Positions 10,063 through 21,353 of a DNA stretch of 64,000 nt are shown piece after piece. The translations under genes were made by a program, and so were the position numbers. Source of the stretch: an uncultured Dehalococcoidia bacterium (GTDB lineage Bacteria; Chloroflexota; Dehalococcoidia; Lucifugimonadales; UBA3495). Position 1 is the first letter of the stretch, and each line of letters starts with the position of its first letter. The stretch is from NCBI GenBank assembly GCA_951813535.1, contig OX638345.1, positions 3,774,608-3,838,607 of the forward strand, written 5' to 3'. Under the pieces are notes generated by a model. That model was given only the letters and a program-made list of their open reading frames with translations, was not told the origin of the DNA and did not search any database.

Positions 10063-10440
10063 TAGCCAAATGGGGCGCGGCAATGTGATCAGGGTTGGGA
10101 GAGTTGATAATCCTGCGACAAGGTTGGTGTGGGTTGTAAGGTTCGGGTTTCGGAAAGGGTCGGTTGCAGCGGCGAGTAAGGCGAGCATGGCGATCGATGA
10201 GCACCATAGAGTGGCGTCGGGCCGGGAACTGGGTTGTCGGAAGAAGATTATGATCGCTGCTTGGACAGCGATCAGGGTCAGGAGTTCGAAGCGGATTGGC
10301 AGTACGATGGCGTGGATCCAAGGGTGGTGGGGTAGGTAGGGAGTCGAGAAGGCGTAAACGAGTTCTGCGGTGAGGAGAGTAAGAGCGATGATGGCGCGGA
10401 TCCGGTCGGAGGTTGAGGCGGCTGGGGTTGCGGTGCTCAT
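10030..10440 (-). CDS. Small multi-pass membrane protein, C-terminus cut by an IS end
   Basis: The 136-residue frame starts at ATG 10440 with AGGA about 11 bases upstream. Three hydrophobic stretches are clear (ALTLLTAELVYAF, AIVLPIRFELLTLIAVQAAIIIFF, SSIAMLALLAAA), with a possible fourth near residue 105. The family is not recognised. The last ten residues (KPESTEGMR) are encoded by the terminal repeat of the IS1380 fragment, so the native C-terminus was lost. It follows the recombinase gene by 40 bases on the same strand. Confidence 0.5.
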   Translation of the reverse strand: MSTATPAASTSDRIRAIIALTLLTAELVYAFSTPYLPHHPWIHAIVLPIRFELLTLIAVQAAIIIFFRQPSSRPDATLWCSSIAMLALLAAATDPFRNPNLTTHTNLVAGLSTLPTLITLPRPIWLPKPESTEGMR

Positions 10441-10480
10441 AGCGATGTCCTGCCCGGAGTTGCGTCGGTGGCGGGTAGTG

Positions 10481-11458
10481 TCACAGCCACTTCCCGGCGG
10501 CGCCGGCCTCGATGGCGCGGATATAGCGGGCGACCATGGTCGGCGATTGCCAGCGTCCCTGGCGCATGACGTCGGCGGAGGGCGCGCCGTGGTTAGCCAT
10601 GCGCACGGCCATGCCCACGCGGCCGCTGTGTCCGGCGAACTGGCCGGTGAGGCCGGCGTGCGTGGCGGCGGACTGGATGCGGCGGGAAATTTGCGCCGGG
10701 CTGAGTCCGCCGAACACGGCGCCCTGGACCAGGGCTTGGGTGGGCCGGATGGCATTGAGCGCGGCCATGGCGCGCGGTGTGGCGTAGACGGTGCTTCCGG
10801 AACCGGTTTGGTCGGTCTTGGAGCGTCGGACGTTGATCCGACCTGAGCCGTCGGGCCAGTTGGTGACGTCGGACCAGTCCAGGGCGGCCGCCTCGGAGCG
10901 GCGGAGGCCGGTATCGGAGAGGAGGAGCGCGAGGGCGATGTCGACGGCGCCGCGGGCGGCGGCGTGTTCGGCAGTTTCGAAGGAGCCGCCCCGGCCTCGG
11001 CGCGGTCGTTTGGCGGCGGCGACGATGGCGTCGAGGGCGGCTGTGTCCAGGGGCGCAGCCTGGCGTGGTTGGCGGTGATCGGCGCGGTTGAGGCCGGCGA
11101 TGGTAAGGCGGACGGTCTCGCTGGCGGTGGGAGGCTCGTGCCCGGCGGCGAGGTGCGTCTGGGAGATTGCGGAGGCGGAGCTCCGGACGGTGGCGATGCT
11201 GGCGCCGGCGCGGTGTCGGGCGATCAGGTAGCGGGCCACGGTTTCGGGAAGCGCGGGCAGCGGTTGAAGCTGGTGTTCCCGGGCCCAGTGCTGGAATAGT
11301 CGCCACTGGGCCCGGTAGGCGCGCCGGGTGCTCTCGGAGCGCGCGTCCAGCATGGTGTCCCTGACGGTCTGGTCCGACGGCATTGGGAGGTTGCTGGCGG
11401 CGCCCTGGCCGTGGGGGATGATGGTTGCGGGCCGGGTGTCGCGGCGTTCGCTGGACAT
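10481..11458 (-). CDS. Tyrosine recombinase/integrase
   Basis: This 325-residue protein is of the XerC/D-phage integrase type. The N-terminal SAM-like core-binding domain includes ARSESTRRAYRAQWRLFQHW. The catalytic residues are all visible: Arg in DTGLRRSEAAALDW, Lys in RRSKTDQTG, the H-x-x-R box in GHSGRVGMA, Trp in RQGRWQS and the nucleophile Tyr in MVARYIR. The ATG at 11458 was chosen because it has GGAG about 9 bases upstream and because the frame further upstream is a frameshifted subtilase tail, not integrase. It is the last enzyme of the minus-strand surface-protein cluster. No attachment sites or invertible repeats were recognised beside it, so its substrate is unknown. Confidence 0.88.
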   Translation of the reverse strand: MSSERRDTRPATIIPHGQGAASNLPMPSDQTVRDTMLDARSESTRRAYRAQWRLFQHWAREHQLQPLPALPETVARYLIARHRAGASIATVRSSASAISQTHLAAGHEPPTASETVRLTIAGLNRADHRQPRQAAPLDTAALDAIVAAAKRPRRGRGGSFETAEHAAARGAVDIALALLLSDTGLRRSEAAALDWSDVTNWPDGSGRINVRRSKTDQTGSGSTVYATPRAMAALNAIRPTQALVQGAVFGGLSPAQISRRIQSAATHAGLTGQFAGHSGRVGMAVRMANHGAPSADVMRQGRWQSPTMVARYIRAIEAGAAGKWL

Positions 11459-11513
11459 GTGGTTGGCTCCGTTATGGTGGGCTGGAAGATCCGGGAAAGC
11501 GGACCGCCGCGGG

Positions 11514-13729
11514 TCAGCGGGAGGAGCACACCGGGCAGGCTCCGCCGCGGTCGGTGGTCGTGATGTACTGCCAGTAGGGCGGATTGGGCCAGGTGGGTTT
11601 GCCGTAGCGGCTGCCGTTGCTGAGGACGGTGCAGGCGTGGTATGTGCCTTGTTGCAGGCCGCGGACGACGTAGGTGGGCGTGGCGGCGTCGACGTTCTGG
11701 GCGTCGATGTCGAAGTAGCGGAATGCTTCGCGCCAATTGCCGGTGTTGGACGCCTTGGCGCGGGGTAGTCGCGGACCATGTTGACGCAGCCGATGCGGTA
11801 GTGGGTGGCGCCGGGAGCGGGAGTCCAGGAAAGGATTGCTTCGCCGGCGATGGTGCCGTTTACCAGCTTGATGTCGGAAGGCGGTCCGGCTTCGATGGGA
11901 GCTGCGGTAGCGTTTGGGTCGGGCAGCGCGGCGAAGCCCCAGCCCCAGGTGTTGTCCGGCCCGGTTGCGCCGCGTTCAGCGGCGTGTTGGTTGAAGTAAT
12001 GGGTGACGAAATTTGGCGCGTAAGCGGGAAAACTGTCTCTGACGAGGGCGGCAAGGCCAGTGACGTGGGGAACGGAGGCGCTGGTCCCGCGGGATCCGCA
12101 GGCGAGCCCGTCGGATGGTTCGGCGGGGTACGAGACGCTGCGGGTGCAGGCGGCGGCCGCGATTTCGGGCTTGGCGCGTCCGTCGAGCGTGGGGCCGCGG
12201 GAGCTGTAATCGGCGATGGCGTTGGAGTCGGACCAGTGGGTTGCGCCGACGGCGAGCGCGCCGGAGTTCCGCGTGTCGGCCGGGTTGGTGATCTGGTGAT
12301 GGGGGGTGTTGTACTGGAACCCGCCGGTCTGGCCGGATGTGATCTGGATCCAGGCCGGGGGCGTGGGACAGTCAACACGGTGCAGCGCGATGAAATAAAT
12401 CCCGGCCTCGGTGGCGGGAAGCGGTTCCAGGTTCCCGACGGTGGCGTAGGGAACGGAACGTTTGGAGCCGTTCTGTCGGGTGAGGTCCTGGCGATAGGGG
12501 ATGTAGCGTCCCTGGGCGTCTTGGCGCGTGGAGAAAACGTAGAGGTCGAGGTCGCAGTCGGCCTCGGGCCAGGAGTCCTCCCATAGTACGTCGATGTACC
12601 AGGTCTGGCCGGCCTCGAGGGCGAACGCGTTGCCGGCGTCGGCGGTGGAGAAGTGGTGCCAGCGGGTGTTGTCGCCGGGGTTGAATCTGCCGTACCAGGT
12701 GGAAAGTCCGGTGTTGCCGGCGGAGCTGATCCAGGTGATGCCGCGACGGACGGCGAGGTCGATGGCGGTGAGCGGGCTGTTGGAATAGATGGTGGTGCCG
12801 TCGCCGGGGCCCTCGGGAGGCCACGCGAGGAACTGGTTCATAACGGTGACGCCTTGGTTCGCCATCCAGGTGACGGCGTCGTGCAGGTCGCCGGCGGTGA
12901 CGGGGTTGGCGACGTAGAGTTCGGCGTTGGGCGCGAGGTCGTGGATGATTTCGGCTACCGCGGCGCCGTGGACGTCGTTCTGGTCGCAGTCGGCGAGGGC
13001 ATTGCTGGGCACGGCGCTGGTGGCAAAGTAACAGCGGGCATTGGTCTTGGAAGGAAGCTCAGAGCCTCGGAGGCGTTGGATGCCGAGGAAGCCGGCGTCG
13101 ATTATGCCGACCTTGACGGCGTCGCCGCGGTAACCGGCATTGTGCCAATCGTCGGCGCCGTGGGAGCTGACGCCCTGGGTGGCGACGTTGGCGCGGGCCT
13201 GGGGCCGCGTCGGAGGTCGGACGTGGGATATGGAATCCACGCCGGGCTGTTGGGACGCGTCGACGATCTGTCCCGGGGTCAGGTGGGCTTCGATATAGTC
13301 GTGGCCGGCGTGGCGGATGGGAACGCCCCGGTTCTCCAGGTAAGCGCGGAGGGCGTCGAGATTGCCGGGCTGGAAACGGATGGTGACCAGGACGGGGTCG
13401 GCGGCGGTGGCCGGAGTGGAGCCCGGGGTTTGAGCGCGGGCCTTTCGGACCAGGTCGTTGAGTTGGGCGTCGACGTTGGCCAAGCCGGGCGATGCGGGCT
13501 CTATGGGAGGCAGGTTGGCCTCCAGTACCGGGAGTCACTCGTCGTCGGTGACCTGTGCGGGCGCGTTGGCGCCGGGGTCGCGAATCGCGGGATCGGTGGT
13601 TGGCGCGGGCGCGGGACTGGCGGTGGCCAGGCCGATGAAGAAGGCGGCACCGATCACGGTGACGATGAGCAGGATTACGGGGAATAGAGTGGCTATGTGT
13701 AACATAGTCCTGGAACTGATCTGTGGCAT
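11514..13729 (-). pseudogene. Secreted subtilisin-like serine protease (S8), one nonsense codon and one frameshift
   Basis: The start is ATG 13729 with GGAG seven bases upstream. The N-terminus is a signal/anchor (TLFPVILLIVTVIGAAFFIGLA). An in-frame TGA at 13537-13535 follows VTDDE, and the same frame then continues LPVLEANLPPIEP into the protease. The catalytic triad is present: Asp in VGIIDAGFLG, His in DVHGAAVAEII and Ser in GTSASVPHVTG. After YRIGCVNMVRDY a one-base loss in a C-run (11762-11765) shifts the frame. The natural tail then reads RAKASNTGNWREAFRYF and ends CPVCSSR at the TGA 11516-11514. If functional it would be an exported protease acting on surface proteins, but as written it is interrupted twice. 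It precedes the recombinase by 55 bases. Confidence 0.8.
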
Positions 13730-13921
13730 GGCGGTACTCCGAGTGCAGCGTGTCGGGACCGTTGAGCGGGGGTGTGTCGTCGGGGTGACGATGGCTGGCG
13801 ATGGGGGGCGAATGTGCAAGTCTGGAGTCCCTGGACGGGAAGTTGCGGTTGGGTTTGCGGCGGGTCTGAAGACCCGCCGCGTGTTCTGATGCCGGCGTTG
13901 GATTTGGCATCGGGTGGGCCG

Positions 13922-15826
13922 TTACTCCGGTGTCGACGCTGTGGCGGGGTGCCGGGCGTAGGCGGTGTTGCCGACGTTGGCCGGCGCGCCGGTGGCAGCG
14001 CTGGTGATGACGGCGTTGTTGTGGAGGAGGGCGTTGGCCGGTATGGCCACCGCGTCGTGGGCGTAGGTCAGGGGCGAGAGGGACCTTTCGAAGGTCATGG
14101 TCGCTCCGGAAGTCTCGCCGGCGTAGGGGTAGTAGCCCTGGTGACGGAAAACGCCGTCGGCGTATTCGTGGACGATAAGCTCGGGGATGTTCAGCGATGC
14201 GTCGACGGTGATGTTCTCGGAGAACGTGACGTCGACGTTGATGGTGTCGCCGGCGTCCCATTGGCCGTCTCCGGTGTGGGCGTGGGCGGCGATGCTGGTG
14301 ATCGTGGGCCCGGTGGTACCGTGAAGCGACGTGCTGCGGCTGTACTCGGGGTGCTGTCGGTAGAAGGTGTCATTGCCGGTGCCGGTTAGGAAGATGGTGC
14401 TGGCCTCGACCAGAACCCTGGTGGCGGGGGCGTTGTCGATGATGCACCGGAAGACGATGGTGTCGGTGCCGGAGCCGCTGTGGTAATCGGCGATGGCTCC
14501 GGTGGAGTTCTTGTGGAGGCAGTTGACGCCGTCAGCGTTGGTCGACGAGCGTGTTCCGTAGATCGCGGACTCGGGGCCGACGGTCGTCGGGTTGGACAGC
14601 GAGACCGTGATGTCCAGGAACTCGCCGTCGGTGTAGAGGTTGTCGCCGCCGGGGTCGGAAAACGTGACGCTTTCGATGCGGACGGTGTGGGTCTCGTGGG
14701 TGATGGTTCCCGAGGCCGGGTAAGCGGCGCTGGTCACGGTCTCGTAGAAACCGTCGAGATCCTGGTAGAAGACGAATACGCGGACCTTGGCTCCGACGTC
14801 GTCAGCGGTTAGGGTGTAGGTGCTCGAGGTTGCTCCCCTGATCGGTCCGATGTTGTTTTGTTTGATTCTGGACCCGGAATATCCGACTACGGCGGGGATG
14901 CCGTTAGGGTCGGATAGACCGGTGACGTCTGCGTGGAGAGTTTGGCTTTGGCGGGCCTGGCCGCTGATGGCGGGTTTACCGGTGAGTGGCTCGTTAGGTG
15001 GCGCGGTCAGGATCTTGACCGGGACGGTCTCGCCGGGGCTCCAGGAGAGTCCGGTCTTCGCAAAGAAGAATTGGTTGCCAATTCGGGTAGAGATGGAAAA
15101 GGGGAAGCTGTGCTGGCCGACCTGGAGTTGGTCGAATGGTCCGAAGTTGGGTGGTGGTGTGATGTTGATGGCCATCGTGCCGTCGGGGGCGACGTAGAGC
15201 GCCTCGACCGTGTGGACGTCGGAGTTGAAAGTGAAATCGGTGTCGGTGATGGCTCCGACCTGGCCGGTGGAGTTGGTGGCGCTGATGTAGCCGTATCTGG
15301 AACCGGTGGAGCCGATGGTTACGATCGGACACCAGTTCTCGTGGGCTCTGGCGCGGTCGCATTCCTTGGCAACGAAGTTCTGGTAGGGGAACAATTCGCT
15401 GACCCGGGTTTCGGAGTTGCCGGCGGCGTCGCCGAAGGTGTAGGTGACCTTGAGCTGGCGGCCGAGGTCGGCGTCGGTGAGCGTGTGGATGGACCGGGTG
15501 GCGCCGTCGATGTAGGTGATGGTGTCGCCGGCGACGCGGTACCACTGGTATCCGAATACGGAGTGTTCGGGGATGCCCTGTGCGTCGCTGCTCCCGTTGC
15601 CGTCGGAGGCCAATGTGTGGCCGACGCGGGCGGTGCCGGTGATGACCGGGAGGCCGGAGACCTCCTGGGCGTCGGCAGGATTGTTGAAAAACGCGAAGAC
15701 CATGGCGGCGGGAACGAGGCTGGCGATGATGATGGACAGCGGGGCGATGGATAGGCGTCGGCCTCGTGGCAATGGGATCCGCGGAGCGGGGCGGTGGGTT
15801 TGGTCAGTTTTGTGAGGGGTGAGCAA
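13922..15826 (-). CDS. Large secreted Ig/cadherin-like repeat protein
   Basis: This 634-residue frame appears undamaged. The start is a TTG at 15826 with GGAG six bases upstream. The signal peptide is PLSIIIASLVPAAMVFAFF, with probable cleavage after ADA. Two Ig-like repeats follow the pattern G-x-x-TLxxD...DxxGIP...GYxW...GATxSxYTLTxAD. A beta-rich central part resembles the neighbouring giant proteins, and FSENITVDASLNI and ITSAATGAPANVGNT motifs occur near the end. The same module set recurs in the gene upstream (16074-21222). It lacks the C-terminal SYKTLHQHAFTV module of the other two. Probable cell-surface or secreted structural protein, function unknown. Confidence 0.7.
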   Translation of the reverse strand: MLTPHKTDQTHRPAPRIPLPRGRRLSIAPLSIIIASLVPAAMVFAFFNNPADAQEVSGLPVITGTARVGHTLASDGNGSSDAQGIPEHSVFGYQWYRVAGDTITYIDGATRSIHTLTDADLGRQLKVTYTFGDAAGNSETRVSELFPYQNFVAKECDRARAHENWCPIVTIGSTGSRYGYISATNSTGQVGAITDTDFTFNSDVHTVEALYVAPDGTMAINITPPPNFGPFDQLQVGQHSFPFSISTRIGNQFFFAKTGLSWSPGETVPVKILTAPPNEPLTGKPAISGQARQSQTLHADVTGLSDPNGIPAVVGYSGSRIKQNNIGPIRGATSSTYTLTADDVGAKVRVFVFYQDLDGFYETVTSAAYPASGTITHETHTVRIESVTFSDPGGDNLYTDGEFLDITVSLSNPTTVGPESAIYGTRSSTNADGVNCLHKNSTGAIADYHSGSGTDTIVFRCIIDNAPATRVLVEASTIFLTGTGNDTFYRQHPEYSRSTSLHGTTGPTITSIAAHAHTGDGQWDAGDTINVDVTFSENITVDASLNIPELIVHEYADGVFRHQGYYPYAGETSGATMTFERSLSPLTYAHDAVAIPANALLHNNAVITSAATGAPANVGNTAYARHPATASTPE

Positions 15827-16073
15827 GATGTGCTCCGGGTGTCATTCATGGATGGAGTAATCTGTGAAGGCTCGGGTGGTTCTGACTGTAGGCCGTGTGG
15901 CCGTTGACCGGTAAGAACGGGGCGTCGGAGGCGCCGCAAGTACTGGGATGGGGTCGGACCGGGCCCGTTGGAGCAACCGGCGCACCCGCCGGTTGCGGAA
16001 GTGGGGGCGCGGTGAGTGACGCATAGGCAGGAAGGTGGGTGTTCAGTGGCATTGGCGTGGGTGACGGGACCGT

Positions 16074-19000
16074 TCAGGAACCGGGTCCGTCGTCGGTGAG
16101 AGTCAACGGGCCGGTGAACCGGCGTCCGTCGTCGCTGCAGATGGCGCCCTGGTCGTCGCAATTCGCGGTGGACGGCAGGGTGACGGTAACGGCGGCGTTG
16201 CCGGCGGGCGTGACCGTGATCTCCCAGCGGACGTTGCCCGGGGGCTCGAGGCGGCGCGCCTTGCTGACCGTGCCGTTGGTCACGGTGAAGGCGTGCTGGT
16301 GCAGGGTTTTGTAGCTGAAATCGGCGACAGGCGCTTCGCTGAGAGTGAGGTGGAAGGTGAAGCGGGCGGATCCGTCGTGGTTGGTGTGAGCGTTGGAAAT
16401 CGTTGCAGTCAAGGGCGGCGTAACGGCCAATACGGAGACGGTCACGTCGTCGGTTGAAAAGAGGTCGCCTCGGTCGGTGACGGTGAGCCGGAAGGTGAGG
16501 CTCAGGGCTTCGGTCGAGGTCGGAGCGGTAAAGGTCGGGTCGGCGATGGTGTTGGAGGAAAGAGCGATGTCCGGTCCCGACGTTTGGGTCCAGGTGTAGG
16601 TCAGAGTGTCGTTCTCGTCGGGGTCGCTTCCGGCTCCGTTGAGGTTGACGGCGGACCCTGCGGTGACGTCGCTCTGGTCAACGCCTGCGTTTGCGGTTGG
16701 AGCTTCGTTGACGTTGGTGAGGATTACGACCAGGTCAATTGAGTCGTTCAGGTTGCCGTCAGAAACATTGACGGTGACTTCGTAGCTGCGGTTGGCGTGG
16801 CTGTCGCCGGGGTTCTCGAAATCCTGGGCTGCAACGAATGAAAGGGAGCCGCCGGTGGTGATGGAGAAGAGGTTTCGGTCGGCCCCGCCGGTGATGGACC
16901 ATGTCAAGTCCGTTTGGGCGGTGTCCTGATCGGTGGCGGTCATCTGGTAGGCGGCGGTGGAGTTCTCCGGCTGGGAGATGACGGTATCTGTGATGATGTC
17001 GGGCGGGGAGGCTTTGACCGGCGGGTTTGGCGCGGGTTCGGTATTGATGGAGCGCCCGGTGCCGCCGGAGATCGTTCCGTCGACCTTGTGGCCGGAGCAG
17101 GTTCTGCCGAGGCTGAAGTTCAGGACGGCGTCAACGGCGGCGGCGTTCTGGATGGTGTCGTCCGAATCGACGATGAAGGAAGTATTGGCTCCGCCGTGTC
17201 GGCCAAGCCAGATGCCGTTGGCGTCGGAATCGGTGCCGACGACGGTGTATTCGAAGACGACGGTGTCGCCGGAACTGGCGGCGGCGTTGTAGGCGGCGTC
17301 TCGGTCGCCCGAAACGCTGAAACGGAACTCCGGGTCGCCGGCGACGGTGACGTCCTGGTTGAAGGTGGCCGTGATCTGGATGACGTCGTCGGCGCCGTAG
17401 GTGTCGGAGTTGGTTCCGCGTTGTGGGTCCGATGTTATGGCGACGGACGCGATACGGGCCAGCGGGCTGACGCGGTGATTTGGCTGGACCCCCTGGCCTC
17501 CGATACGTCCGTGGGTGATGGTGGCGTTTATGTTCGTTCCGGCGTCGCGGTAGGAGTCCTGGATCGCGTCGTCGGAGTGGAGCCGGATGCGATCGTTGCC
17601 GATCCAGACGCCGTCAGGGTCGTTGTCCGTGGTCTGGAACGTGTAGGTGAAGGCCATCGTGTCGGCGTCGCTGAGGGCGGCGTCGTAGTTCATAAAACGG
17701 TCGCCGGAGACGCTGATCTGGAAGGTGGGGTCACCGGTGACTGAGATTGGTTGGGAGAAGTCCACGTTGATCTGGAAGGTGTCGCCGGTGGTGTACCACG
17801 GCGGGGATGAGGGCCGGGAGACGATGTGGACGCGGGTGATGTAGGGGACGGCGTTGACGGTCTGGGTGAGCGATGCTGGTATGTTGCGGTTGGTGAGGAT
17901 GGCGGGCACGTTGCCGGAAATGCCGTCACGACCGACTCGGAAACCGCGGTTGTCCTGATCGGTGTCGGTGACGGTGTATTCAAAAGTGGCCGTGTCCGAG
18001 TTGTCGGCCATGGCGGTGAGAGTCGGAGAACCGGTGCCGATGATGATGGGCAGGCTGAGTTCGCCGGCGACGGGTTCGCTGAATTGGGCGGTGAAGGAAA
18101 TCGTGTCGCCGGTTTCGTAGCTGTAGCCGTTGGGCGGTGTGGAGCTGAGGGTGAGGCTTTCGAGGTAGGGCAGGTCGAGATTGACGGGGCGGCCGTAGAG
18201 GGCCAGGGTGCAACGGGCGTCGGGTATTCGGTGTGTGCGTCCGGAGGCGAAACCGTTGCCGTAAATACTGATCTCGCCGTGCATGGCCCAGCCGGGTAGG
18301 GAGTCGGAGTCGATGTGGGGCGTGTCTACGGTGCCGCAGCTCCAGTGGCCGGGAGACGTTTCGCTGAAAGCGATCACGTACCGGGAGTTGTCGAGGAGGA
18401 AGGTGTCAAAGGGCGCGTTGAAAGTCTGGTGAGCTCCGCGTCTGGCGTCGCCGGGGTTGTGGAATACGGCCTGGATGGTGCGTGGGTCGTAGTTGCCGCC
18501 GGCGGCGGTGCGGAGGTCGATCTGGTATTCGTCGGCCGGGATGCGGTCGGACATGCCGGCGCCGGGAAAGCGGACGGTGAGGCGGTCAACGAGCCAGGCG
18601 GTGTCCGCGGCGCGCGGGGTCCGGAAACTCTGGGCGTGGTTGGGGTCGCCGCTTGGCCGTCCCGCGTGGACGGCGCTTTGGACGGTGCCGATCAGCTTGG
18701 TTTCGGGAGCGGCGATGTATGAGGTTTGCCTGCTGGATCGGGAGTCGGTTTGACCGTCTGCGGTCGTGAACCGGGTGATCACGCGGATGCGGTGATTGAG
18801 ATCGGCATCGGTGAGCAGGTAGCTGGAAGCGGTGGCTCCCGGGATGTCGGTGCGGTCCCTCTGCCATTGGTAGATGATCGTGGGTGTGTTCAAGCCGCTG
18901 GAGTCGATTATGTCGTCGGTGACGGCGACGAGGCGGTGGTTGGTGAAGCCGGGGCCCCGGATTCGGAGGAGACCGGATCCCAGGGGGTGTCGGTGTCGAC

Positions 19001-21222
19001 CAACCGGACGATGGTGGAGTTATCGGCCGTCCAGAGCGGGGCGGCGGCGTTGGGCCAGGTGTAGCCGTTGGCGCTGCGGGTGGCGTCCTTGATGTTGTAT
19101 TCGCTTGGTCCGATGCGGAGGACCAGTGTGTCGGCGTCGCCGAGTGGGTTGGGGTTGGTGAGCGCCAGACGAGGCCAGTGCTCGGGGCATGGCGGATGCG
19201 GGTGGTGGCGTATACGATGCCGTCCTGGTTGAAGAGGGGCAGGGGCAGGGAGCCGTGGACGCTGTTGTCGAAGCCGGTGGCGCTCCCGGACGTTGCGGGG
19301 GTGATCGAGCTGCACCAGATCTCGGCGGGGTTTGTCCCGCCGCAGGGCGGGAGCAGGGCCGCGGCGTTCTGGTGACCGGTGTGGGAGAGGTCGGCGGGAG
19401 CGCCGGTGGCGGCGCTGGTGATGACGGCGCGGTTGGAATGGAGCGTATTTGGGAAAAACGCGACGGCGTGGCGTGGGCGCGTGTCGCCGTTGATGTGCTG
19501 GAGCGTGATCGAGTTGGCGGTGTGTTCGCCCTGGTAGGTGTACTCGTTCTGGTGGATCAGGGCGCCGATGGAATACTCCTGGGCGACGATGGAAGGCGCG
19601 TGGCGGCTGGCGTCGATGACGATGTTTTCCGAGAAGGTGAATGTGTTCTTAATGGGTTCTCGGTGAGCCCAGTAGTGGCCGGCCAAGGGGGGTTGGAGGG
19701 CGGCGCTGGTGATGGTGGGGCCGGCGACGCCGTGGAGTGACGTCTGTCTTTGGTAAGCGGGATGTCCGCGGTAGTAGCGGTCGTTGCCGTGGCCCACGAT
19801 GTGGACGGAATCGGCGGCGGCGACGGACTGGGTGGTGGCCTCGTCGGCGACGCCGCAGCGGAAGATGATGGTATCGGTGCCGGAGCCGCTGTGGTAGGGA
19901 GCGATGGCGTCGTCGCCGTGGGGAGAGGCGCATTTGAAGCCGGCGGTGTTGTCCTCGGACTGGGTGCCGAACAGCGATGACGTGGGCAGAACCGTGGTGG
20001 GATTGCTCAGGGTCACGGTGTAGTCGACGGTTTCGCCGTCGGTGTAGAGGTTGTCGGTTCCAGGGTCGGAAATGCCGATGTTGGTGACTCTGACAAAATG
20101 GCTGGTGTTGGTGACGTTGCCGGAACTGGGATAGTCGGCGCTGGTGCTGGTCTCGGCGTTCCCGGCCAGGTCGGTGAAGGACACCTGGATCCTGACTTTG
20201 CGGCCGGCCCTCGTCGAGGTGAGTTGATAGGTGCTGTCGTTGGCGCCGATGATGTCTGTATAGGCATTGTTGCGTTTTTCTTGCCACCGGTAGTCGAAGG
20301 TCTGGGGCAGACCGTCGAGGTCGACGAGTCCGGAGAGGTCGGTGTGGAGGGTTTGGCTGACGCGGGGCGCGCCGCCGATGGATATGGAACCGGCGACTGG
20401 CCTGTTGGGTCGGACGGTGAGGATTTTGACGGGAACGGTGTCGCCGTCGGCCCAGGTGATCCCGGGGTTGGTCCAGGAGTAGACATTGTTGGAGGTGCCG
20501 GCGTCGGCAAAATCGAGTAGGCGGTGGCCAAACTGGAGGCGCTGGCTGGTCCCAAGGAGGACGGCGGGCTCGAATGTGAAGATGAGGATGCCGGAGGGGT
20601 TGATGATGAATTGGGTGAGGGAACGGCTGGCGGAGGAGTATTGGAAAGTCTTGGGATCGAGTTCGCCGGTGTCGGTGGTGGCGTCGATCCAGCCGGTGTT
20701 GCTGGCGCTGGTTTCGCTGCCAACGGTGAGGACGGCGCACCAGTGTTCGTTGGAGTCGGTGGAGTCGCAGGCGTCGGTTACGTAGTTGTCGACGGGAAAT
20801 GCGACGCTGGTCCGCGTTTCGTAGTTATTGGCGTTGTCGCCGAAGATGTATTTGACTTTGAGCCGGTGTCCGACGTCGGCGGCGGTGGGTGTGTACGTGG
20901 AGTCGGTGGCGTCGTGGATCGGTGTTTCGGAGTCTTGGGCGACGCGGATCCATTGGTAACCGTAGACCACGTCGTCGGGTATGCCGTCGGCGTCGGTGAT
21001 GGCGGAGGCGTCGGAGGTGAGGGACTGACCAACCTGGGCGGTGCCGGTGATGGTTGGGAGGCCGGAGGCGTCCTGGGCGTGGGAAAGCGGAGCGCGGGTG
21101 GTAATGGTTATGACGGCGGTGAGGGCGGTAATCAGGGAAATGCACGCGAGAGTGAACAGGAAGTGAGCCAAGGCGGGGTTTTTGGTGAGGGGGTTAGGTT
21201 GGTCGAGCACGACGTTGTCCAC
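16074..21222 (-). pseudogene. Giant secreted repeat protein (Ig-like, cadherin, PKD), two frameshifts
   Basis: Three frames join into about 1,700 residues. It begins at a GTG at 21222 with signal peptide LFTLACISLITALTAVITI. Ig-like GATxSTYxLT repeats follow, then a frame change near 19175 (segment LALTNPNPLGDADTLVLRIG) and another near 18955. The last frame carries repeated FSEPVAGELSLPI/FSQPISVTGDPTF/FNQDVTVAGDPEF units, a cadherin-like domain (LTWSITGGAD, then VTVNVSDGN, then TNVNEAPTANAG), a PKD-like domain (GSDPDENDTLTYTWTQTSG) and the C-terminal SYKTLHQHAFTV module. It resembles the proteins on either side. Likely an adhesin; whether the frameshifts are real or assembly error cannot be settled here. 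Confidence 0.65.
16079..16360 (-). repeat. Shared C-terminal module, copy 1
   Basis: About 280 bases encoding a module with SYKTLHQHAFTV, VSKARRLEPPGNVRWEITV and DDQGAICSDDGRRFTGPL. Aligned by eye, it is about 90% identical at DNA level to 21359-21640, the end of the neighbouring surface-protein gene. That is much more similar than the rest of the two genes. Confidence 0.8.
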
Positions 21223-21353
21223 GGGTTAATCACGGGTACGGTAAGGGTCGGGGTTGGGTTGTCGTGACCGCGGGTTAAGTGGGCGGTAAGGCGTGGCGCG
21301 AGGCGCCGGTGATGGCTGTGGCTGGTACTGTTGGGAGGCTCCGGGGCGGGGGA

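Noticed and set aside
10481-13483. A single 1,000-residue protease-recombinase fusion protein
   Set aside because: The junction residues are low-complexity Pro/Thr/Ala typical of a wrong frame. The natural protease tail ending CPVCSSR is in another frame, and the recombinase has its own ATG and ribosome site at 11458.
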